NCBI GenBank assembly: GCA_034926675.1
Contig: JAYFQW010000003.1
Location: 36,633 to 100,632 of the forward strand
Reading direction: 5' to 3'
From: Clostridia bacterium
GTDB taxonomy: Bacteria; Bacillota; DTU025
DNA length: 64,000 nucleotides
Part shown: in pieces, positions 45,613 through 55,277 of the stretch
Layout: each line of letters starts with the position of its first letter
How positions within the stretch are numbered: the first letter of the stretch is position 1
Notes under the pieces: model-generated
The model's input: the letters and a program-made list of their open reading frames with translations, nothing else
Told to the model about the DNA's origin: nothing
The model's database searches: none
Translations under genes and position numbers: made by a program

Positions 45613-46998
45613 ATGCACGCGATTGTTGGCTGGTCGATCACAGTATTCGGCAGATGGGGCGCTCTGGGGCTATTCCTTGTGGCGTTCGCGGAGTCCAGTT
45701 TCTTCCCAGTTCCCCCAGATGTGTTGCTGTTTCCTCTGTGCCTTTCGCACCCTCGGCGTGCCCTGTGGTATGCCACTGTGACCACAGGAGCATCAGTGCT
45801 AGGAGCGGTTTTTGCGTATGCCGTGGGTGTAAGGGGCGGGAGACCCATGCTGCTCCGCTTCACGGATCGAAAAGGGCTTTCCCAAACTGAGACGTTGTTC
45901 AAGAAGTACGGCGGATGGGCAGTCGGCATTGCGGCGTTCACACCCATTCCCTTCAAGGTGTTCACCATAGCCTCTGGCATCTTCCGAGTGCGTATGGCCC
46001 CGTTCCTCATTGCATCGCTGATCGGGCGAGGTGCGCGCTTCTTCCTTGAGGCAGCGATGACCATCAGGTTCGGCTCTCGGGTGCGTGAGGTTATCGGGCC
46101 CTGGTTCGAGATCGCGACACTCGCGCTCTCGCTCCTGGCGGTGGCCGGCGCAGTAGCAGCAGCAGGCCTGCAGAAGCGGCGCTCATCCGGGACAGCCTGG
46201 CCGACAGGGAGCCGGGATGGGAACCGAGATGGGAACCGAGATGGGGACGCTGCGCGCCAGGCGCGGCAGCCCAGGCCCAGGCCTGGCGCCAGGCTATTTG
46301 GACGGGCACGTGCCGCATTGCTCGGACACGAGAAGCGATTCTGGGGCGAGTGGATGATCTATGCCATGGCGGGGCTCGTCTTTCTCTTTATCGTCACTGA
46401 GGAGTTGACGGAACTGGCCTGGTCGGGGCGGGTTCTAGTCCTCCGCAGTATCGACCTTGTGGGCCTTCGCCTCGCAGATGCCCTGCGCGGACTTGGGCCT
46501 GAGGCGGGTCGCCTACTCCGGGCAATCTCGGCGCTGGGCAGCCACAATGCGATCGCAGCAATGCTCTGCATGGCTATCGCATTGTTGCTGCTCCGAGCCA
46601 AGCATGAGAGGGCCATTGCCCTCACAGTGTGTGTATCAGGCGCTCTCGGGCTGTCTCTCTCCGGTTCTCTAGACCAACTCATGCGCGCCGCCGACATCGT
46701 TGGCCCTTCAGCACTTCGAGAGGCTCTGCTTGGAGTGGGCGCCGCCACCGCGCTCTGCTTCTACGGGATGGCGGCCCACATAGCAGCGAAGGCCATGGCC
46801 AGTTCGGGGCGTCGCGAGTTCCAGAGCCTCATTCGAGCCATTGCCGGGATCGTGGTCGCAGGCGTCACCATCGCCCAGGTGGGGCTCGGCGCGCGTCTTG
46901 CGTCGGAAGCCGCGATCAACCTGGCATCCGGCGGGATCTGGCTGCTTCTGTGCATACGCCTGCTGGGGTTGGCTGAGCGAGGACGGCCGCACAGGTAA
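45613..46998 (+). CDS. DedA/VTT-domain membrane protein fused to a degenerate PAP2-like half
   Basis: 461 residues. Residues 1 to about 190 form a DedA/SNARE-associated domain, including AESSFFPVPPDVLLFPL and GWAVGIAAFTPIPFKVFTIASG with the conserved F.P.P. After a charged Arg/Asp/Gly linker (four GNRDG-like repeats) residues 240-461 have six helices arranged like a PAP2 phosphatase (RAISALGSHNAI), but the catalytic KxxxxxxRP and PSGH motifs are absent. Likely a lipid-handling membrane protein with an inactive or repurposed half. Confidence 0.75.
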   Translation: MHAIVGWSITVFGRWGALGLFLVAFAESSFFPVPPDVLLFPLCLSHPRRALWYATVTTGASVLGAVFAYAVGVRGGRPMLLRFTDRKGLSQTETLFKKYGGWAVGIAAFTPIPFKVFTIASGIFRVRMAPFLIASLIGRGARFFLEAAMTIRFGSRVREVIGPWFEIATLALSLLAVAGAVAAAGLQKRRSSGTAWPTGSRDGNRDGNRDGDAARQARQPRPRPGARLFGRARAALLGHEKRFWGEWMIYAMAGLVFLFIVTEELTELAWSGRVLVLRSIDLVGLRLADALRGLGPEAGRLLRAISALGSHNAIAAMLCMAIALLLLRAKHERAIALTVCVSGALGLSLSGSLDQLMRAADIVGPSALREALLGVGAATALCFYGMAAHIAAKAMASSGRREFQSLIRAIAGIVVAGVTIAQVGLGARLASEAAINLASGGIWLLLCIRLLGLAERGRPHR

Positions 46999-47057
46999 CG
47001 GGCGACCGTCGGCAGGCGGGCCGGCGGCCGACGACGCTGCTCATGATGCAGCCTGGC

Positions 47058-47810
47058 CTAGACCAGCGAACTCAAGTTGATCGCGAGATCAGCCGTGTAC
47101 AGCCTGTCATCCACGAGGCTGCGCTTGCACTCACCCTCTACTGTTATCGTGGCGTTGACCTGCTGCTCAGAAGATGAGCCCGTCAAGCGCATTGTCGCAG
47201 TGAGTGTGTAACTCTTGCCTTCCTCGAGGGGCTCCACGCCCATGATCTTTAGAGACCCGCTGTGCTCAAACACGAACGCTGCGTTCTCCATCCGAATGTG
47301 CAGGATTGCTTTCGATTCGTAGTGCCTGTCGTCACAAGCGAGGTCGAAGGTGATCTCCGCTTGAACGTCGACTGGAGGCGCACTGTCGGATTGGGAAGAT
47401 AGCCCCCTGGGAAGCTCCGAAAGGACAGTCGGACCGAGGCCGAGGCTGGGAACTGCCTCGACAGTCCATGTGCCGTCATTGGGGACTATGGTCACCTCTC
47501 CGAGATCAGTCGTAGCCGCCACGTTCGCATTCACGGATTTGGCGACGAATCCGGCCTTCGCCACCTTCAGCTGGTACGCACCAGGCTTCACGCCGGCTAT
47601 TTCGAACTTTCCATCGTAATCGGTCATCACGGATCCGTATGAGCCCAGTGTCACTGCAGCTCCATACACCGGTTCGTTCTCGGCCATGATTCGCCCTGAC
47701 ACGTACACTCCGCCTCCTGCACACCCTGCCACGCCGATCATCGCCAGCAACAGCAGGCCCACTGAGGCGATCCTTCTGAGGTTCCTCCAGCACTTGCCCG
47801 AATTACTCAT
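47058..47810 (-). CDS. Lipoprotein with carboxypeptidase-regulatory-like domain
   Basis: 250 residues. Lipobox VAGC after a hydrophobic signal, so a membrane-anchored lipoprotein. A CarboxypepD-reg/PEGA-like Ig fold follows (VSGRIMAENEPVYGAAVTLG then GKFEIAGVKPGAYQLKVAKA). The C-terminal half is beta-rich without a known motif. ATG at 47810 has GGAGG at 7 nt. Stand-alone; function unknown. Confidence 0.78.
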   Translation of the reverse strand: MSNSGKCWRNLRRIASVGLLLLAMIGVAGCAGGGVYVSGRIMAENEPVYGAAVTLGSYGSVMTDYDGKFEIAGVKPGAYQLKVAKAGFVAKSVNANVAATTDLGEVTIVPNDGTWTVEAVPSLGLGPTVLSELPRGLSSQSDSAPPVDVQAEITFDLACDDRHYESKAILHIRMENAAFVFEHSGSLKIMGVEPLEEGKSYTLTATMRLTGSSSEQQVNATITVEGECKRSLVDDRLYTADLAINLSSLV

Positions 47811-47975
47811 TACAGTACCTCCCACCAGAGAATCATTGAACAACGACCGCCGACGCAGTGCCGAACCGGCTGCCGGGTCAGGATCGTGGGCTGCCCCGTA
47901 CTCTTCACGATGGGCGTCGCCCCCGTAAGTGTGCGACGCGGATTTGAAGAATCCTGCACGTTACGGAGAATATGC

Positions 47976-48023
47976 GGATAAAGGAGGAACCAGGCGATTA
48001 CTCGCCCGGTTCCTCCTTTATCC
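47976..48023 (-). terminator. Long hairpin downstream of the SPOCS-protein gene
   Basis: A ~21-bp stem with one mismatch (GGATAAAGGAGGAACC paired with GGTTCCTCCTTTATCC, extended by GGCG/CGCC) and a 6-nt loop. Placed 60 nt after the stop of the minus-strand gene at 48082. Confidence 0.75.
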
Positions 48024-48081
48024 GTTAGCCAGTGTTCAAGGCACGATGTCCCGAAGCTCGAATCCCCAACATTCAGGCAGG

Positions 48082-48648
48082 TCAGTTCAGAATCTCCGTA
48101 TCGTCCATAAGCACTTCTGCAGGGCCAGCTATGTGGCGCTGTATGGACAGGTTGATCCTCACGCACATCTTCTCATGGAGTATAGAACGCCCGTTCTGCA
48201 GTTCGTCCCGCTCACACACTACTTCTATCGCCTGGAAAGCCACAGTATCAGTGGGCGCCACACCGGGCGCCTCGATGCAGCAGTCAACAGGAATTCTGGC
48301 GAACTTGTTGCGCACAACACCATTGACATCGGTCCATGTAACCAGCTTGCAGACGTGGGCATCGACGAGCACAAGGCCAGAGCAGATCTTGATGTTGTCG
48401 ATTACTGGGAACTTCTGAATGCTGGGTTCCGTTCCCGACTTCAGAGGTGGGCACAGCTGGATGTCGCTCACTACGAGCTCCTCGCACCGAACGCACGCAA
48501 CGATCACATCCATGCCTTCTTGGAGCAACTGCTCCAGAGTGGGCGCGGGCGGAGCAGTGGGTGCAGCAGCGTTCACGGCAACGGAACCAAAGCCCAGAAC
48601 CGCCGTTAGGGCGAGCATGAGTAGTACGCGGAGTGCACGCTTACGCAT
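48082..48648 (-). CDS. Exported protein with SPOCS-like (DUF3794) domain
   Basis: 188 residues. Signal peptide MRKRALRVLLMLALTAVLGF, cleaved near VNAAA. The mature part resembles SPOCS domains of SipL and spore-coat proteins: IDNIKICSGLVLVDAHVCKL, VTWTDVNGVVRNKFARIPVD and EAPGVAPTDTVAF. It carries several Cys (VACVRCEELVV, DCCIEA, VCER), suggesting disulfide bonds. Family members act in the spore envelope, so the organism may sporulate. ATG at 48648 has GGAGGAGG 12 nt upstream. Confidence 0.65.
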   Translation of the reverse strand: MRKRALRVLLMLALTAVLGFGSVAVNAAAPTAPPAPTLEQLLQEGMDVIVACVRCEELVVSDIQLCPPLKSGTEPSIQKFPVIDNIKICSGLVLVDAHVCKLVTWTDVNGVVRNKFARIPVDCCIEAPGVAPTDTVAFQAIEVVCERDELQNGRSILHEKMCVRINLSIQRHIAGPAEVLMDDTEILN

Positions 48649-48934
48649 TGTGAGTACTAACCTCCTCCATTTTGGGGTTGCCACACATTATGTGGACACT
48701 CCCCTGCTCGCCCCCTGCTACTTGTCACGATTTACCGCGTCTTTAGCACGCGTGTCCATTCTCACGATTCGACCCGTCATTTTGTGCGTGATGCACGCTT
48801 TCAATGCACTGTGCACCGTAGTCTCTCGCACATGCACAAGCCCTCATACACACGCAATACCCAGCGGTGTATCAAATAGTGTATACTCGTACCGTGCTGC
48901 GAGTCAGCATCAGTTCCGTTCTCTAGTTGACACA

Positions 48935-49489
48935 ATGACGATTCAGAGCGGTGATGAATCCTTGAGATCTAGCGGCCTCCAGAGGCAGATGCAGTTAACA
49001 ATGATACTGGCGGTTGCACTCACTCTGCATGTTGTGGAGTCGCTGTTCCCACCTTTGCCGGTCCCTGGAGCGAAGATCGGGCTTGCTAACATCGCTAGCC
49101 TGGTGGCCCTTCGCTACCTGGGTTTCGGTGCGGCAATCGGCATCAGTGCAGCTCGAAGCATACTGGGGAGCATGCTCGGCGGCAAATTCTGGGGGCTGGG
49201 GTTCTGGATGAGTCTATCCGGGGCCACTCTGAGCGCCACAGCGATGGGGATTGCATTGCGGGTGCTGCCCAAGGGATGCTCATCGGTGTGGGCGAGCGTT
49301 ATCGGGTCAATAGTCCATGCCAGCTGCCAGCTGGCAATCGCCATTATCGCGCTGCAGCAGCCAGGATTGCTCATCGGCGCGCCGGTCCTTATGGGCCTTT
49401 CGATAGTAACAGGGGTGTTCATCGGAATAGCCTGCGACAGCCTAGATGGCGCAGTGCGGCAATATGTGCGTTCAAGGAACAGAAGGTGA
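48935..49489 (+). CDS. Gx transporter family protein (heptaprenyl diphosphate synthase component I-like)
   Basis: About 184 residues, five or six membrane helices. The motif LPVPGAKIGLANIASLVALRYLG is typical of this ECF S-component-like family. Its pairing with the NusG domain II gene 5 nt downstream is a known conserved neighbourhood in Clostridia. The start is uncertain: ATG at 48935 lacks a clear ribosome binding site; TTG at 48962 follows GGTGAT. TATACT at 48882-48887 could be the -10. Confidence 0.8.
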   Translation: MTIQSGDESLRSSGLQRQMQLTMILAVALTLHVVESLFPPLPVPGAKIGLANIASLVALRYLGFGAAIGISAARSILGSMLGGKFWGLGFWMSLSGATLSATAMGIALRVLPKGCSSVWASVIGSIVHASCQLAIAIIALQQPGLLIGAPVLMGLSIVTGVFIGIACDSLDGAVRQYVRSRNRR

Positions 49490-49494
49490 GGCAG

Positions 49495-49854
49495 ATGAGG
49501 AAACGGGAGCGAATACTCATACTAGTGTTGCTCGCAATAGGCATAGCTCTGATCATGTTTGGAGGGGCGCACGGGGGGCGCACGGTCGAGGGCACGACAC
49601 TCAGAGTAGTCTCCATAGGCGAAGAACGTGATCGCGTAGTGTCGACATTGACACTGTCCGGGACCCTGAAGAAGACAATCCCAGTGAAAGGCCCCCTGGG
49701 GACGACAATCGTGGAGGTGGACGGGACCAGAGCGCGGGTATTATCATCACCCTGCCCCGACAAGATATGTGTGAAAATGGGCTGGCTTGAACAGGTTGGA
49801 GACTACAGCGCGTGCCTGCCAAATCGAGTGCTGATAGAGATGGTGGACAAGTAG
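49495..49854 (+). CDS. NusG domain II-containing membrane-anchored protein
   Basis: 119 residues. One N-terminal membrane segment (ILILVLLAIGIALIMFGG), then a NusG_II fold with the conserved block SSPCPDKICVKMGWL and SACLPNRVLIEM. Not related in role to transcription factor NusG. ATG at 49495 follows AGGTGAGG. Co-transcribed with the Gx transporter gene. Role unknown; often near redox or isoprenoid genes. Confidence 0.85.
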   Translation: MRKRERILILVLLAIGIALIMFGGAHGGRTVEGTTLRVVSIGEERDRVVSTLTLSGTLKKTIPVKGPLGTTIVEVDGTRARVLSSPCPDKICVKMGWLEQVGDYSACLPNRVLIEMVDK

Positions 49855-49894
49855 GCTCAGCCGCTGGCTCTACCCCTGGCTTCTACTCCCCGCA

Positions 49895-50998
49895 CTACTC
49901 CTCGCTCATCACGTGTGTCCTCAATCGAGGCACGACAAGGCTCACTTCGCCGGACAGCCCCACCGAGGATCCGGGATCGAACTGGTCCACCACCCATGGG
50001 GTGCTGCCGAACGGGACTTCCACAGTGTAGCGCAGTTTGTGCCCTAGGAAAGCTGCGCCCGCGATTCTTCCTGGGAGCACGTTGGCATCCTCTGTTGGAA
50101 GCGGTTCACCCACAGAGCATAGCTGCACTGATTCTGGCCTCACGCCGATAACCACGGTCTGCCCCGCCCTGATCGGCCTCGTGAGCCCAGTCGCCACGAC
50201 CTCCGCCGATGCGCACTGCATCGCGGCCACGCTGCCGGAGACCTCAGTCACCAGAGCGGGCGCCAGGTTGATTGTGCCCACGAATTCCGCCACGAACCGA
50301 TTGGCGGGGTGGTAGTACACCTCATCAGGCGGACCTGCCTGCTGAATCCGGCCTTCGCTCATCACGACTACCTCATCGGAGAGTGCGAACGCCTCCTCCT
50401 GATCGTGGGTTACGTATATCGCGGTAATGCCGGTTCTCCTCTGGATCCGGTGAAGCTCCATCCTCACACTCTCCCGAAGCTTTGCATCTAGGTTCGACAG
50501 CGGCTCATCTAGGAGAAGCGCATCGGGCTCAACGATGAGCGCTCTGGCCAGAGCCACTCTCTGCTGCTGGCCACCGGAGAGCTGCCCCGGAAACCTATCT
50601 CCCATTCCGTCCAACTCCACGAGTTCGAGAGCCGCGCGCACCCGCCGCTTCCTCTCGTCCGCGCGAATCCCCCTCACCAGGAGGCCATAGCCTACATTCT
50701 CTGCCACCGTCATATGGGGGAACAGAGCGTACTCCTGAAAAACCATGGCAGTGTTCCGCCTGTAGGCAGGAACATCAGTGATGTCTCGGTCTCCAATTGA
50801 TATGCGTCCATGGTCGGGCTCTTGGAAGCCTGCTATCATCCTGAGGGTAGTGGTCTTCCCGCAGCCCGAAGGGCCGAGAAAGGTCGTCATGGTCCCCGGC
50901 TTTATGTCGAGGTGCAGGTCACGGACTACATGGTTCTTGCCGAACCACTTGTCGAGCCCCGCTAGCTTCACACTCGCTCCAGCACGTCCATCGGCCAT
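49895..50998 (-). CDS. ABC transporter ATPase (Fe3+/spermidine/phosphonate type)
   Basis: 367 residues. Walker A GPSGCGKTT, signature LSGGQQQRVALARAL, Walker B LLLDEPLSNLDAKL and a C-terminal TOBE domain. Of the FbpC/PotA group. Third gene of the transporter set, 29 nt after the permease. Start supported by AAGGGGTGAAGG. Confidence 0.93.
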   Translation of the reverse strand: MADGRAGASVKLAGLDKWFGKNHVVRDLHLDIKPGTMTTFLGPSGCGKTTTLRMIAGFQEPDHGRISIGDRDITDVPAYRRNTAMVFQEYALFPHMTVAENVGYGLLVRGIRADERKRRVRAALELVELDGMGDRFPGQLSGGQQQRVALARALIVEPDALLLDEPLSNLDAKLRESVRMELHRIQRRTGITAIYVTHDQEEAFALSDEVVVMSEGRIQQAGPPDEVYYHPANRFVAEFVGTINLAPALVTEVSGSVAAMQCASAEVVATGLTRPIRAGQTVVIGVRPESVQLCSVGEPLPTEDANVLPGRIAGAAFLGHKLRYTVEVPFGSTPWVVDQFDPGSSVGLSGEVSLVVPRLRTHVMSEE

Positions 50999-51027
50999 CT
51001 GCCTTCACCCCTTACGCATTTGGATGC

Positions 51028-52665
51028 TCAGATTTCGAAGAGTTTCACCTTGCCGCCAAGGGCGAACCTGAAAAATAACAGAGTCAGGGCGATTATGCCG
51101 ACGACTGCGACTCCTAGAGAGCTAGCCTCGCCCCAGTATCCGTGATCGGCCAAGTTGATAATGGACACAGAAGCAAGTCGCCACTGGGGAGATATCAGGA
51201 AGATCGGTCCGCTCACAGCGTTCATCGCCTTAATGAACGTGTAGATGAAACTCACGGTGAATGCCGACCGCAGGAGCGGCAGCATCACATAGCGGAACGA
51301 CTTGATGGTGTCGGCCCCGAGATTGGTGGACGCTTCCTCTATCGATCTGTCCAGCTGCTTGATCGAGCTTACCGTGGTCCGATAGCCCACGGTCATGTAT
51401 CGGAACACCATCAGTATCACGATTATCGCCGCAGTGTTTGTGAGAGCCAACGGGGGCGTGTTGAACGATAGGACATAACCGATTCCCAGCACTGTGCCGG
51501 GCACCGCGGCCGGTATAACCGCCATGAGATCAAGGGCGCCTGCGCCGATGGGTTTCTTCACATTCACCATGTAGCCGAGCAACACCGCGAAGAGCGCGGT
51601 GAAGGCTGCAGCAGCAGCCGAGAGCATGAAACTGTTCTTCAGTTCAACCCCATGCAGCACAGCCGTTACGAAATGGTAGGAGGTGAAGCTGAAGTTGGCG
51701 CCCCACGTCTTCGTGAAAGCGCACACCAGGAGCACTCCGTACACCGAGACTACCACCAGCGATGTAATCAGGCATGCCGCAAACAGGCTCCACCTGACCA
51801 TGGGCGAATGGCCCTTCTTCTCCAGGTTTGTGGGCTTCCCTGTAACGGTGACGAATGACCTGCGCTCAAGGATGTTTCTCTGGACGAAGAAGACCATCAA
51901 TGCAGGCGCCAGCAGCACGCCGGAAAGAACGGCCGCCCCCTGCGGGCTCCAGTTCGTGATGAGTTCCAGGTAAGCCTCAGTGGCCAGGACTGTGTAATCA
52001 CCAGCAATGAGCATAGGATTCCCAAAATCCGCTAGAGCCTGACTCGTCACGAGAAGAGCCGCGGAAGCCAGCCCGGGCGTAGCAAGGGGTAGGACAATGT
52101 CTTTGAACACGCGCCACCGCGATGCCCCGAGGTTAGTAGCGGCAAGCTCCAGATTCGCACTGATCGACCTGAGCACCGAGGATGTCGCGAGGAACGCAGT
52201 TGGGAAGAACGCGAAGGTCTGAACCGCCCACAGGCCTTTCCAGCTGTAAATGTCGGGGCGCATGTGCAGGAGTGTCCAGCTTATGAAGCCGCGTCTGCCG
52301 AAGAGGAGGATGAACGCCAGGCCAGTGATGAACGGGGGTGTCATGATCGGAAGGATGGCTATGGTCTTGAAAAACCTCGAGCCTGGAACGTTCGCCCTGT
52401 TCACTGCGTAGGCGTACAGAAACCCCAGGGCAGTCGCTGATAGCGTGGATATGGCAGCCATGAACAGGCTGTTGCGCGTGGCCTTCAGGAACCTGGGGTT
52501 CTGGAAGTAGGCTGCCCAGTTCGCCCAGCTTGGAAGCGACAGCACCTTCAGTATCGGCCACACCACGAACAGCAAGAGCAACATCGCTGATGCTAGGATC
52601 ATTGCAGCGAGGAGGGGCTCCCCCCGCATTCTCCTCAGGTCCCTCGACACAGGGTTACTGCGCAT
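51028..52665 (-). CDS. ABC transporter permease, duplicated (FbpB type)
   Basis: 545 residues with about 12 membrane helices in two halves, each with an EAA loop (LELAATNLGASRWRVFKDIVLP and SIEEASTNLGADTIKSFRYV). This duplicated form is usual for Fe3+ and related transporters. Lies between binding-protein and ATPase genes. Confidence 0.92.
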   Translation of the reverse strand: MRSNPVSRDLRRMRGEPLLAAMILASAMLLLLFVVWPILKVLSLPSWANWAAYFQNPRFLKATRNSLFMAAISTLSATALGFLYAYAVNRANVPGSRFFKTIAILPIMTPPFITGLAFILLFGRRGFISWTLLHMRPDIYSWKGLWAVQTFAFFPTAFLATSSVLRSISANLELAATNLGASRWRVFKDIVLPLATPGLASAALLVTSQALADFGNPMLIAGDYTVLATEAYLELITNWSPQGAAVLSGVLLAPALMVFFVQRNILERRSFVTVTGKPTNLEKKGHSPMVRWSLFAACLITSLVVVSVYGVLLVCAFTKTWGANFSFTSYHFVTAVLHGVELKNSFMLSAAAAAFTALFAVLLGYMVNVKKPIGAGALDLMAVIPAAVPGTVLGIGYVLSFNTPPLALTNTAAIIVILMVFRYMTVGYRTTVSSIKQLDRSIEEASTNLGADTIKSFRYVMLPLLRSAFTVSFIYTFIKAMNAVSGPIFLISPQWRLASVSIINLADHGYWGEASSLGVAVVGIIALTLLFFRFALGGKVKLFEI

Positions 52666-52720
52666 GGAACCACCCCCTCATCTACAGGCTTTCTGCTTGA
52701 AACCCGCCTGCAATACGTGG

Positions 52721-53740
52721 TTACCGACCGATGGCCTTAGCCCACTTGTCCAGAAGGGCGGCCTTGTCGCTCGCAGCCTTGATCACATTGAAGCCCTCGA
52801 ATATGTTCAGCTCTGCAAGTGGCTTGACCCCTCCCGGAAGCTCCACGTCGGCCCTTGTGGGGATCCTCATCGTCAAGTCGGTATGAAGCTGCTGCGCCTG
52901 CTCACCAAGGACGAAGTCGATGAACTTCTTCGCGTTCGCAGTATTGGGACCGTTCTTGATGATCGATACTGATCCGATCTCCCAGCCGGCGTCCGGCGGC
53001 ACAATGATGTCCACATTGAACCCGGCCTTCTGCATGAGGAGCTGGTCGTGGATGAAGTTGATGCCAATCACGAACTCGCCGGTGGCGACGAACTGCGCCG
53101 GGGCGAGGCCCTTCTTGGTGTAGTGGTTGATGTTCTTATCGAGAGCCTTGAAGAATGCCCAGGCAGCATCCTCTCCGTACTTCTGCACGTAGGACGCGAG
53201 GAACGTGTAGCCGGTGCTCGAGAGGGCCGGGCCTGGCATGACGATCTCGCCTTTGAACTCCGGCCGGAGCAGGTCGGACCAGGTTTTCGGCATCGGGATG
53301 CCCTTCGGCGCAAACTCCGCCGCGAATCTGTCCTTGTTCACGATTATCGCCTCAGGGCCAAGGTACAGGCCGGTCCAGTAGCCGTCTCTGTCTTTGAACG
53401 CCTTCGAGATGGCATCGGCTGAAGGAGAGGCGTATGGCGCGAGCAAGCCCTTCATCTTCATGGCCTCGTGATTCTCAGCTCCCGCTCCCAGGAAGATGTC
53501 GGCCTGAGGAGCTGTAGCCTCGGCCTCAACCCTCGCCACGGCCTGCCCGGTAGCAAGCGCCAGGTACTTGACCTTCACCCCAGTCTGCTTCTCGAATAAG
53601 GCGAACAGCCGCTTGGCCTCGTTCTCGTGGAAGGTGAAATACACTACTAGCTCCTTGGGATCTGGAGCTGCGAAAGATGGGGCAACCATCCCCACGAGCA
53701 ACGCCGCTAGAACCAGCAACAGTGCCAATCGCTTCTTCAT
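52721..53740 (-). CDS. Solute-binding protein of the Fe3+-type ABC transporter
   Basis: 339 residues. ATG at 53740 (GGAGGTG 7 nt upstream) starts a signal peptide ending PSFAA. The mature part is of the AfuA/FbpA-like cluster (ELVVYFTFHENEAKRLFALF). The tyrosine pair that binds Fe3+ in FbpA is not evident, and related proteins bind 2-aminoethylphosphonate, thiamine or polyamines, so the ligand stays open. Expressed from the sigma-54 promoter just upstream. Confidence 0.88.
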   Translation of the reverse strand: MKKRLALLLVLAALLVGMVAPSFAAPDPKELVVYFTFHENEAKRLFALFEKQTGVKVKYLALATGQAVARVEAEATAPQADIFLGAGAENHEAMKMKGLLAPYASPSADAISKAFKDRDGYWTGLYLGPEAIIVNKDRFAAEFAPKGIPMPKTWSDLLRPEFKGEIVMPGPALSSTGYTFLASYVQKYGEDAAWAFFKALDKNINHYTKKGLAPAQFVATGEFVIGINFIHDQLLMQKAGFNVDIIVPPDAGWEIGSVSIIKNGPNTANAKKFIDFVLGEQAQQLHTDLTMRIPTRADVELPGGVKPLAELNIFEGFNVIKAASDKAALLDKWAKAIGR

Positions 53741-53771
53741 GGATGTGCACCTCCTGAGATTATTCGCTGCC

Positions 53772-53797
53772 GCATATGACAAGCAAATGCCGTGCCA
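53772..53797 (-). promoter_or_regulatory. Sigma-54 promoter of the ABC transporter operon
   Basis: TGGCACGGCATTTGCTT on the minus strand (53797-53781) matches the consensus TGGCACG-N4-TTGC in every defined position, including GG at -24 and GC at -12. It lies 40 nt before the start codon, and the adjacent regulator is of the sigma-54-activating class. Confidence 0.92.
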
Positions 53798-53864
53798 GCC
53801 ATGGGCAACTGCCGCATGAGAAGGCACAGCATGGCGCTATCCATCCCACCTGCACTAAGATGGT

Positions 53865-53902
53865 GCACTCCCCGAGTGCCTCAGTGCTCCAACTTGGTGC
53901 AC
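53865..53902. promoter_or_regulatory. Candidate upstream activator sites for the NtrC-type regulator
   Basis: Two dyads: GTGCTCCAACTTGGTGCAC (53884-53902, near-perfect over 19 bp) and GCACTCCCCGAGTGC (53865-53879). They lie 70-100 bp upstream of the sigma-54 promoter, where enhancer sites are expected, directly after the regulator's stop codon. Confidence 0.7.
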
Positions 53903-53912
53903 ATGCTCCGCG

Positions 53913-55277
53913 CTACTCTCTCTCGATGCCAAGCTCCGCGATCTTGCGCCTGAGCGTGTTCCTGTGTATCCCGAGAGTTTCAGCCGATCGGCTCTGGTTC
54001 CACTCACATGCCTCCAGAACCCTCAAGATGTGTTCCCTCTCCACAGTCCTGATCGATGAACCCTCGGAGATCGGCTGCGGATCGAGGGGCGCCTGTCCGC
54101 CCCTCACACTCTCAGGCAACATCGCCAGTGTGATCAACTGCCCATCGCCGAGGAGGACGGCATGCTCTATAGCGTTGCGGAACTCCCGGACGTTGCCGGG
54201 CCATTCATGCCTCCTGAGCGCATCCATGGCCTGCTCGTCGGCGCCGCGAAAATCCCGCTTGAACTGCCGGTTGAATAGCTCCAGGAAGTATTGGAGTGCA
54301 GTGGGCAGGTCCTCGCGCCTGTCCCGGAGGGGAGGCAGGCATATCGTCACTGTGTTCAGCCGGTAGAACAGGTCAGCGCGGAACCTCCGTTCTCTCACCG
54401 CTGAGCCTAGGTCTCTGTTCGTGGCTGCGATGATCCTGACGTCCACCTTTATGGTGTCGGTCCCTCCCACCCTCTCGAATTCCCCATCCTGCAGAACGCG
54501 GAGTAGTTTCGCCTGCATCGCAGGGCTCATATCGCCCACCTCATCGAGAAACAGCGCGCCTCCGTCGGCGAGTTCGAATCGGCCGAGCTTTCGGGCCCCT
54601 GCGCCGGTGAAAGCTCCTTTCTCGTACCCGAACAGCTCGCTCTCGAGGAGTGTCTCTGGAACTGCAGCACAGTTCATCTTGATAAACGGCCCATCCGATC
54701 GGGGGCTGTTCTCGTGGAGCATGTGGGCCACAAGCTCTTTCCCAGTGCCGGATTCGCCGGTCACCAGTACAGTCACATCGTACTGCGCGAGTTTCAAAGC
54801 CTTTGAGTATGCCTCCACCATGGGCATGCATGTCCACTGAATCCCCGCAAAACGGGCGGTGTCTCCACGGCCGGCTGCAGGGCCAGTCCCCTCCCCCGTT
54901 CCCGCTCTTGCGTCCAGGCCGCGATGGATAACCTGCACCAGTTCGTCTACATCAAAAGGCTTGGTGATGTAATCGTAGGCTCCTGCCCTGAGGGCATCCA
55001 CTGCAGTCCGTATGGTTCCATATGCGGTCATCATGATTATGACCGCATTCGGCTGGCCCGCAACGATATCCGGAATGACCTCAAGGCCTGTCCGCCCCGC
55101 CATCTTCATGTCGAGGAGCACGACATCATATGAGCGCCTTTCTAGGGCTGCTATGGCGAGAAATGCGTCGGCGGCCGCATCCACCTCAAAGCCCTTCTCC
55201 GCCAGGATCACCTTCAGCACAGTTCTGAGGCTCGCATCATCGTCCACCGCAAGCACACTGACTCTCTGACCGGTCAT
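53913..55277 (-). CDS. NtrC-family sigma-54-dependent response regulator
   Basis: 454 residues. Receiver domain with phospho-acceptor Asp56 (VLLDMKMAG), AAA+ domain with Walker A GESGTGKE and the sigma-54-contacting loop GAFTGA, and a C-terminal Fis-type helix-turn-helix (QSRSAETLGIHRNTLRRKIA). Overlaps the kinase stop by 4 bp. Expected to activate the sigma-54 promoter just downstream of its own gene. Confidence 0.95.
   Translation of the reverse strand: MTGQRVSVLAVDDDASLRTVLKVILAEKGFEVDAAADAFLAIAALERRSYDVVLLDMKMAGRTGLEVIPDIVAGQPNAVIIMMTAYGTIRTAVDALRAGAYDYITKPFDVDELVQVIHRGLDARAGTGEGTGPAAGRGDTARFAGIQWTCMPMVEAYSKALKLAQYDVTVLVTGESGTGKELVAHMLHENSPRSDGPFIKMNCAAVPETLLESELFGYEKGAFTGAGARKLGRFELADGGALFLDEVGDMSPAMQAKLLRVLQDGEFERVGGTDTIKVDVRIIAATNRDLGSAVRERRFRADLFYRLNTVTICLPPLRDRREDLPTALQYFLELFNRQFKRDFRGADEQAMDALRRHEWPGNVREFRNAIEHAVLLGDGQLITLAMLPESVRGGQAPLDPQPISEGSSIRTVEREHILRVLEACEWNQSRSAETLGIHRNTLRRKIAELGIERE

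Noticed and set aside
48419..48934. N-terminal extension of the Gx transporter gene
   Set aside because: The extension overlaps the SPOCS gene in antisense and has no family similarity; a start near 48935-48962 fits the family length.
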